Source: Candidatus Hydrogenedens terephthalaticus JGI OTU-1 (GTDB taxonomy: Bacteria > Hydrogenedentota > Hydrogenedentia > Hydrogenedentales > Hydrogenedentaceae). From it: a stretch of 36,662 bases of DNA. Both the position numbers and the translations under genes were made by a program. The notes below the pieces were generated by a model. That model made no database searches and was not told where the DNA came from. It was given only the letters and a program-made list of their open reading frames with translations. Below, in pieces: positions 31,338 to 36,662 of the stretch (within the stretch, counting starts at the first letter, position 1; each line of letters starts with the position of its first letter). Location: NCBI GenBank assembly GCA_000493945.1, contig AWNW01000011.1, forward strand, positions 1 to 36,662. The letters run 5' to 3'.

Positions 31338-33641
31338 ATGTATAAAAGTATAACTGATAAGAGATGTTTTGTGCATAAAATCTTTTTATTTCAACATTAT
31401 TCCTGGATAATTTTCATTGCTCTTCTTTTCCTTTTCGGGTGTGATGGAACGGAAAATCCTGACCCAAATGTTTCCGTTCGCTTTTTCCATTCAACCTATC
31501 AATATCCTACTGGAGGTATCAGTCATTTTCTAACCTATGGTGATTTCAATCGAGATGGTTCCCCTGATATTGCGGTTACCAATTATAATACGGATAAAGT
31601 AGCCGTTTTGTTACGCAATTCTGAAAAGGGAAATTTCCGTTTGCATGTAGATTATGCTGTGGGAAAAGGTCCGGGGATGGTAAAAACGGAGGATATAGAT
31701 GGTGATGGCTATGGGGATTTGGGAGTAGTAAATCAAAAAGAGGATTCTATTTCTCTTCTTTATGGGAAAGAAGATGGAACTTTTGAGGAAGCGCAAATAA
31801 TCGCTTTAAAAGCAGGGGCAAAGCCGATGGCTCTGGCATTTTTGGATATTAATAAGGATGGACTTGCCGATATTATTGTGGCGGAATCAGGAACGGGGGA
31901 AGTTAGTTATCTTTTAAATGCAGGGAACAGAAATTGGGGTGAATTTCAATATATTCCATGCGGTAGTAGCCCTCGATGGTTATTACCTGTTGACTTAGAT
32001 AAAAATGGAGAGGTGGATTTGGTCGTTTCTAATCGGGACTCTAACAATATTTCTGTATTATTAAGTCAGACCGCCAGTCCTTTTTCAACAAAGGTAGATT
32101 ATGCTGTTGGGACTTATCCCCGGGGTATAGAGACGATAGATATTAATGGAGATACTTATTTGGATTTGATTATTGCAAATGCAGGGAGTGGAAATTATTC
32201 CTTGTTAATTAATGATACCCATGGAGGTTTTACTTTAACAAATACTTTACAATCACAAGCGTTTCCGATGAAGATTTTAATAGAAGACCTGAATGAAGAT
32301 GGTTATTTAGATATACTTGGATTGCTATACGGGGAATTAACATTAAGCACGGGAGAACTTGCCAATGGACCTTTTGCAGCGGCAGAGATTTTTTACGGGT
32401 CGCAAGGAGGAAATTTTACATATCACAAAATGATAAATTTAGGTGTAGGTGCTATTGATATAGATAAAGTAGATTTGAATGCGGATACTAAAAAAGATTT
32501 GGTATTTACACTTTCTGGATTAAATCGTGTGGGCGTAATCTATGGCGATGGTAAGGCGTTTAGCAGGATGGAGACGCGACCAATATTGGATGGGGACATA
32601 GGGACAATGACTTTTGGTGATTATAATGGGGATTCTGTAAATGAAATTATTATCTGCTCTAATCGAAGTACCTATTTTAAGGTTTTTCAAGTTAATACAG
32701 ACCTTTCTTTAACGGAGAAAGGAAGGTGGGATGTTTCTGGTGTTATTCAGTCTATTGTATCTACTCCGATTGATAATAACAATAATTCCGTAGACCTTGT
32801 TTTTTGTGAAAGAGGGGTAATGGGTGTAACTGTTTATCTGAATAATGGTCAGGGGGTTTTTCAAAAGAAAGGGACTTATTCTGTTAAGGAGCCTACCTTT
32901 TCTCATCTTCCCTATCCATCATCGGTTGCTGTAGGTGATGTGAATAATGACGGAAAAAAAGATATTGTTAGTGCCAATCCGGGCGCAGATACGGTATCTG
33001 TGCTTTTAGGTGATGGAACTGGTGCTTTTAGTTCTGCAAAGGAAACAATTGTGGGTAATTACCCTATGGCGGTAAAATTAGCCGATGTAAATCGTGATGG
33101 CAAATTAGATTTGTTGTTTGTAAGCAGCAAAGACCCGGATGATGCCGATGACCAATCTCCATCCCGTTTTGTATGCTGGTTTGGTAATGGAGATGGGACA
33201 TTTGATAAAAGCACACAAAAGAGGTATGCGACTAATGGAAATCCGAGAGGTTTACTAATGGTAGATTTAGACCGTGATGGAGATTTGGAGGCAGTTACCA
33301 TTCATCCTACGGGACAAAGCGTTGTTATTTTTGGAGCAAAGCCCGATGGGACTTTTGTAAGCACAGGTTCCATTAAGATAGGCAAAAATCCCAAATCCGT
33401 GTTTTCATGGGATATTGATAATAACGGGTTTACAGATTTAATATCTATCAATGGGGATAGTACTATCTCGGTGGTATTAAACAATGGAAAATTACAATTT
33501 TCATCAGCATATTATTATTATGCAGGACATAGCCCGGTATCGGGTATACCTTTTGATATTGATAAAGATGGTATTTATGATTTAATTATTGCGAATAATG
33601 CTTCAAATGATATATCCTTTGTTCTGGGAAGGAAACCATAA
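31338..33641 (+). CDS. FG-GAP/VCBS repeat lipoprotein, 14 repeats
   Basis: The 767-aa product has a basic N-terminus, a hydrophobic signal and a likely lipobox 'LFGC' (Cys at about 35), so it is probably surface- or periplasm-anchored. I count 14 Asp-rich units ('DFNRDGSPDIAV', 'DIDGDGYGDLGV', 'DINKDGLADIIV', 'DVNNDGKKDIVS', 'DVNRDGKLDLLF', 'DIDKDGIYDLII' and others), each followed by a strand such as '.V.VLLG'. Fourteen units fit two consecutive seven-bladed propellers with Ca-binding loops. A few middle units have lost the full Asp pattern. No catalytic motif is seen; adhesion or carbohydrate binding is an inference. AGAAGG precedes the ATG. Confidence 0.88.
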   Translation: MYKSITDKRCFVHKIFLFQHYSWIIFIALLFLFGCDGTENPDPNVSVRFFHSTYQYPTGGISHFLTYGDFNRDGSPDIAVTNYNTDKVAVLLRNSEKGNFRLHVDYAVGKGPGMVKTEDIDGDGYGDLGVVNQKEDSISLLYGKEDGTFEEAQIIALKAGAKPMALAFLDINKDGLADIIVAESGTGEVSYLLNAGNRNWGEFQYIPCGSSPRWLLPVDLDKNGEVDLVVSNRDSNNISVLLSQTASPFSTKVDYAVGTYPRGIETIDINGDTYLDLIIANAGSGNYSLLINDTHGGFTLTNTLQSQAFPMKILIEDLNEDGYLDILGLLYGELTLSTGELANGPFAAAEIFYGSQGGNFTYHKMINLGVGAIDIDKVDLNADTKKDLVFTLSGLNRVGVIYGDGKAFSRMETRPILDGDIGTMTFGDYNGDSVNEIIICSNRSTYFKVFQVNTDLSLTEKGRWDVSGVIQSIVSTPIDNNNNSVDLVFCERGVMGVTVYLNNGQGVFQKKGTYSVKEPTFSHLPYPSSVAVGDVNNDGKKDIVSANPGADTVSVLLGDGTGAFSSAKETIVGNYPMAVKLADVNRDGKLDLLFVSSKDPDDADDQSPSRFVCWFGNGDGTFDKSTQKRYATNGNPRGLLMVDLDRDGDLEAVTIHPTGQSVVIFGAKPDGTFVSTGSIKIGKNPKSVFSWDIDNNGFTDLISINGDSTISVVLNNGKLQFSSAYYYYAGHSPVSGIPFDIDKDGIYDLIIANNASNDISFVLGRKP

Positions 33642-33732
33642 AATCTAATAATCTTTGAAACAAATTTGTTAAAGAAATGTCTAATTCAGGGATTTATTAA
33701 CTTTTAAATAATTTGGTAAGGAGTTTTTTCTT

Positions 33733-34791
33733 ATGGATATGGTAAAGAAAATATTGAAGTGGATCGGTATTGCAATTCTTGCTCTAATTCTCGTTTTATT
33801 GTTATTTAAATTCTACGCAGACCGCACCTATTTTAATAATTATGACCCCAAACTTCCCTTAAATGTTCGGGTGGAAGAAGTAAAGGAAATTAATGATGAG
33901 ATAGAGGTATTTAATGTCAAACGACCCAGGCATTTTCAAAGCATTAAGTTTTCTTATGAAAGTAGACCTGGTGAACGCGTTCCTGCTTTACTTCTATTAC
34001 CTACAGAATTGAAAGGGAAAGTTCCCTGTGTTATTTTTCTTCATGGGATTGGACAGAGTAAAGGTTTTATCCATGAAATAGGAGGACCTTTCACGGAAAA
34101 GGGATTTGCAATGGCAAGTTTTGACCAGAGTATGCAAGGGGAACGGAAGGTTCAGGGCGGATGGTTTAAAAAGGCAATAGCCTTTCGGCAGCGTCCATGG
34201 AAAACCATTAATGATGCAAGAAGACTTGTTGATTATTTGCAAACACATCCGGATATTGACCCCAATCGTCTTTATCTGGTTGGTGCCAGTTATGGGGCTA
34301 TTACGGGGTGCACCCTTACTGCTTTTGAAAAACGAATAAAGGCGTCTATACTTGTGGTGGGTGGTGGCAATATCAAAAGAATGCTGGATGCCCCCGCAAT
34401 CAAAAATAATACTCCGAAATGGCTTCATGCCATAGGGAAACCTATTGTTTCGTTTATTATGAATGTAGCCGACCCCATTCACTATGCAAAAAATACTTCT
34501 CCGACGCCGTTACTATTTTTGAATGGCGACCAGGATGCATTGGTTACCCCGGAAGCAGGAAAAATATTATTTGAGGCAGCGGGAGAACCTAAAGAGATAC
34601 GCTGGTATCCTATTGACCATCCCGGTTTGCGGGATAGCGATGGGATTAAAGTAATTCAGATGTTAGACGATGGGCTTGCCTGGTTGGTAGAACAGGATAA
34701 TAAGATTAAACAGAACAAAGTAGGATGGTACCGGGGCTGGGAGTCGAACCCAGGACATCTGGAACCACAATCCAGTGCTCTAACCAACTGA
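33733..34791 (+). CDS. Membrane-anchored alpha/beta hydrolase
   Basis: The 352-aa product has one N-terminal membrane helix (about residues 7-29) and a serine hydrolase domain: 'FLHGIGQ' (oxyanion loop, about 102-108), nucleophile elbow G-A-S-Y-G with Ser186, 'LNGDQDALV' with a likely acid Asp (about 262-270), and 'IDHPGL' with the likely His (about 297). Substrate unknown. The last 20 or so codons (from about residue 332) lie antisense to tRNA-His, producing 'GWESNPGHLEPQSS', a well-known artefact-like peptide of tRNA antisense DNA. The gene may truly end there, but these residues are unlikely to be part of the fold. AAGGAG precedes ATG. Confidence 0.85.
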   Translation: MDMVKKILKWIGIAILALILVLLLFKFYADRTYFNNYDPKLPLNVRVEEVKEINDEIEVFNVKRPRHFQSIKFSYESRPGERVPALLLLPTELKGKVPCVIFLHGIGQSKGFIHEIGGPFTEKGFAMASFDQSMQGERKVQGGWFKKAIAFRQRPWKTINDARRLVDYLQTHPDIDPNRLYLVGASYGAITGCTLTAFEKRIKASILVVGGGNIKRMLDAPAIKNNTPKWLHAIGKPIVSFIMNVADPIHYAKNTSPTPLLFLNGDQDALVTPEAGKILFEAAGEPKEIRWYPIDHPGLRDSDGIKVIQMLDDGLAWLVEQDNKIKQNKVGWYRGWESNPGHLEPQSSALTN

Positions 34792-34802
34792 GCTACCCCG
34801 GC
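34726..34802 (-). tRNA. tRNA-His (anticodon GTG), CCA encoded
   Basis: A 77-nt cloverleaf on the minus strand: acceptor GCCGGGG/CCCCGGT (first pair G-U), T8-A9, D-stem GCTC/GAGC with AGTTGGTTA loop, anticodon stem CTGGA/TCCAG with loop TTGTGGT (GTG at 34-36), T-stem CTGGG/CCCAG with TTCGACT, discriminator A73 and an encoded CCA. Position -1 is T rather than the G usual for tRNA-His, and position 73 is A rather than C. The flanking bases GGT and ACC would extend the stem in the precursor. Confidence 0.95.
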
Positions 34803-34812
34803 ACCTGTAATT

Positions 34813-34842
34813 ATTTTACAAAAAAACTACTAAAAAACGCAA
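34813..34842 (-). promoter_or_regulatory. Probable tRNA-His promoter
   Basis: On the minus strand TTGCGT (34842-34837), an 18-nt spacer and TAAAAT (34818-34813) end 10 nt before the tRNA. The spacing suggests a start only a few nucleotides upstream of the mature 5' end. Confidence 0.5.
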
Positions 34843-34850
34843 GATATGTG

Positions 34851-35786
34851 TTAAATAGTAGTGCGTATATTCTCTCTCCAGTAGGTTAGCAAGTCGTTCA
34901 GAATATCTTTTATGTCTTGTTGTGGTTTCCAGGAAGTGTCTGTTTTTAATTTTTCATAACTCCCACATATTATAGGTATGTCGTTGGTGCGTGTCCTTTC
35001 CTTATCAATACAAACCTCAACTTTTATGCCTGTAATTGTCTGAAGGATCGTTATGATTTGTTTCAGGGAATAAGACTTTCCTGAGCATAAGTTATAAACT
35101 TCTCCATTTCCTTTTCTTTGGGCAAGTAATTCATAAGCACGGACTACATCGGATACATGTAAAAAATCGCGTTCTACTTCGATATTTCCTACATGTAAGA
35201 TAGGTTCTTTCATCCCTTTTTCAATTTCAGCAAATTGTTTGGCGAAACTGGATAAAACAAATCGTTCGTTTTGTCCCGCCCCGGAATGATTAAAAGGACG
35301 GATGATAACTGTTGCTAACAGTCCCTTTTTATGAATGTATTGACAATAAAAATCTGAAGCAAGTTTTGATATAGCGTATGGATTTTGAGGATTTAAGGGA
35401 TGTGTCTCATTTATGGGCAAATAATGCGGAGGTCCATAAACCTCTGAAGTGCTGATGAATATAAAGGTAATGTCTTGCCCAAAATGTTTATTCAATAGTT
35501 GTGTTAATGAGATAACGCTGTCGGTATTGGTTTGAAAACAGGAGAGTGGGTCTTGCATGGATTGTGGAACAAAACTAATAGCGGATAGATGAAATACATG
35601 GGAAACAGGACCTATAGTTTTGAGGAAGGTCTCGGTTTGCTCTTTATCCAATAGATTGCAAGTGTGTACACCCGTTTGAGGGGTAATATCACAACCGATT
35701 ACTTCCCAGCCCGAGTTCTGGAGATGGCGGGTTAGATGTTTGCCGACAAAACCTCCGGCACCGGTAATAAGAGCCCGTTTGCTCAT
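34851..35786 (-). CDS. rmd: GDP-6-deoxy-D-mannose reductase (Rmd-like)
   Basis: Extended short-chain dehydrogenase that reduces GDP-4-keto-6-deoxy-D-mannose, the product of Gmd, to GDP-D-rhamnose for surface polysaccharides. The 311-aa product has the Rossmann motif G-A-G-G-F-V-G near residue 9, 'STSEVYG' (about 110), the catalytic Y-A-I-S-K (about 136-140) and the Rmd-type 'RPFNHSGAGQ' (about 162). The gene starts inside the gmd stop (ATGA overlap), giving a coupled two-gene operon. A related 4-reductase specificity cannot be excluded, but the pairing with gmd favours Rmd. Confidence 0.88.
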   Translation of the reverse strand: MSKRALITGAGGFVGKHLTRHLQNSGWEVIGCDITPQTGVHTCNLLDKEQTETFLKTIGPVSHVFHLSAISFVPQSMQDPLSCFQTNTDSVISLTQLLNKHFGQDITFIFISTSEVYGPPHYLPINETHPLNPQNPYAISKLASDFYCQYIHKKGLLATVIIRPFNHSGAGQNERFVLSSFAKQFAEIEKGMKEPILHVGNIEVERDFLHVSDVVRAYELLAQRKGNGEVYNLCSGKSYSLKQIITILQTITGIKVEVCIDKERTRTNDIPIICGSYEKLKTDTSWKPQQDIKDILNDLLTYWRENIRTTI

Positions 35787-36662
35787 GCTTCTGCCTTTAA
35801 TTCACGGATATGTTTCTCGACAAATTTTAGATCGGCGTCAACCATCATTTGAACTAAATCGGAGAATGAATGTCTTTTTTCCCATCCTAATTTTGCTTTG
35901 GCTTTGGAACAATTGCCCAGGAGCAAGTTTACTTCTGCGGGACGGTAGAATTGTTTGTCTGTTTTAACATACTTTTGCCAGTCCAGTCCGATATATGAAA
36001 ATGCAATTTCACAAAATTCGCGGACGCTATGCGTTTCTTCACTGGCAATCACATAATCATCGGGGGTATCCTGCTGTAACATTAACCACATGGCTTCAAC
36101 ATAATCCCCTGCAAAGCCCCAGTCCCGTTTGGCATCCAGATTTCCTAAAAGCAATTCGTTTTTCAATCCATGAGCAATGCAGGCAACCCCATGAGTTATC
36201 TTTCGTGTAACAAACTCAAGCCCTCGCCGTGGGGATTCATGATTAAAGAGAATGCCTGAACACGCAAAAATATCATAACTTTCCCGATAATTTACGGTAA
36301 TCATGTGGCCATAAACTTTTGCGACACCGTATGGACTGCGCGGATGGAAAGGAGTATTTTCTGTTTGTGGGGTTTCTTTTACCTTACCGAACATTTCGCT
36401 GGAAGAAGCCTGATAGAAACGAATTTTGGGATTTACCACGCGTATGGCTTCTAATACGCGTGTAACGCCTAATGCGGTTACATCGCCCGTTAAGATAGGT
36501 TGTTTCCATGAAGTCGGGACAAAGGATTGCGCCGCGAGATTGTATACTTCATGCGGGTTGGCAGTTTGGATTGCTTCAATTACAGATACCTGGTCTGTTA
36601 AATCTGCTTGAATGAGGGTAATATTATCCTGAATATGAGCAATGCGTTCGAATGTCTCCGTG
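35783..36662 (-). CDS. gmd: GDP-mannose 4,6-dehydratase, 5' end outside window
   Basis: Converts GDP-D-mannose to GDP-4-keto-6-deoxy-D-mannose. The minus-strand frame is open to the right edge (codon phase starts at 36661), so the gene begins beyond the window; about 292 codons are visible. Family motifs are 'EVYNLAAQSFVPTSW' (NAD domain), 'YQASSSEMFG' with the Ser/Glu catalytic residues, 'SPYGVAKVYGH' with the Tyr-x3-Lys pair, 'FNHESPRRGLEFVTRKI', and 'RDWGFAGDYVEAMW'. The missing part is the N-terminal Rossmann strand, about 50-60 residues. The stop overlaps the rmd start. Confidence 0.96.
   Translation of the reverse strand, partial: TETFERIAHIQDNITLIQADLTDQVSVIEAIQTANPHEVYNLAAQSFVPTSWKQPILTGDVTALGVTRVLEAIRVVNPKIRFYQASSSEMFGKVKETPQTENTPFHPRSPYGVAKVYGHMITVNYRESYDIFACSGILFNHESPRRGLEFVTRKITHGVACIAHGLKNELLLGNLDAKRDWGFAGDYVEAMWLMLQQDTPDDYVIASEETHSVREFCEIAFSYIGLDWQKYVKTDKQFYRPAEVNLLLGNCSKAKAKLGWEKRHSFSDLVQMMVDADLKFVEKHIRELKAEA

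Noticed and set aside
34725..34791. C-terminal 'WESNPGHLEPQSS' as a protein domain
   Set aside because: It is the antisense translation of tRNA-His.
1..36662. Firm assignment to Hydrogenedentes or Planctomycetes
   Set aside because: Gene content fits but no phylogenetic marker in the window was decisive.

Overview
The window looks like chromosome of a flagellated, diderm, environmental bacterium of the planctomycete/Lentisphaerae/Hydrogenedentes type. The clues are a prepilin with the H-x9-DG C-terminal motif, a Tat-exported type I sulfatase, a DUF4838 protein, large FG-GAP propeller proteins (one with an ASPIC/UnbV tail), and intergenic 'CCACAGAGGACAC' and '(T)CCCATCCG' repeats. Nothing here fixes the phylum. 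G+C looks near 40% by eye, lower at 5.1-10.5 kb and 25-29 kb. There is no rRNA, CRISPR array, transposase or phage gene.

Layout. 1-1076 (+): 3' end of an unrecognised membrane protein. 1107-4564 (+): a TRAP transporter operon dctP-dctQ-dctM plus a universal stress protein. 4597-10473 (-): two tandem copies of a three-gene cassette (Cys-rich secreted protein, membrane-anchored LolA-like protein, Lgt-like integral membrane protein). The downstream cassette is intact. The upstream one has a frameshift in a homopolymer and an in-frame stop just after a signal peptide. 10654-11520 (-): DUF89 phosphatase. 11.5-13.38 kb: a gene-free repeat island. 13381-15399 (-): FG-GAP/UnbV protein. 15488-15970 (+): queF. 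15991-17007 (-): esterase-like hydrolase. 17147-19075 (+): PpiD/SurA-like foldase with a strong terminator. 19200-23830 (+): DUF1559-type prepilin, sulfatase, DUF4838 protein, then a G-rich 9-bp tandem array. 24098-29078 (-): six or more closely spaced genes of mostly unknown function, including a GH15-like protein that may be catalytically dead. 29315-30510 (+): FlgM-like protein and a lipoprotein with two GspG-like repeats. 30559-31272 (-): metallophosphoesterase. 31338-33641 (+): 14-repeat FG-GAP lipoprotein. 33733-34791 (+): alpha/beta hydrolase whose end overlaps an antisense tRNA-His. 34851-36662 (-): rmd and gmd (partial), for GDP-D-rhamnose.

The most interesting structure is the duplicated cassette. 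Its conservation is modular: the 3' 459 bp of the Lgt-like gene and a 134-bp promoter block are almost identical between copies, while everything between them has diverged strongly. The promoter block contains a TTGACA/extended -10 promoter whose spacer is a poly-A run of 9 in one copy and 8 in the other. Together with the A8 frameshift in the Lgt-like copy, this resembles a phase-variable or recombinationally diversifying surface-protein locus. That is an inference from sequence structure only.
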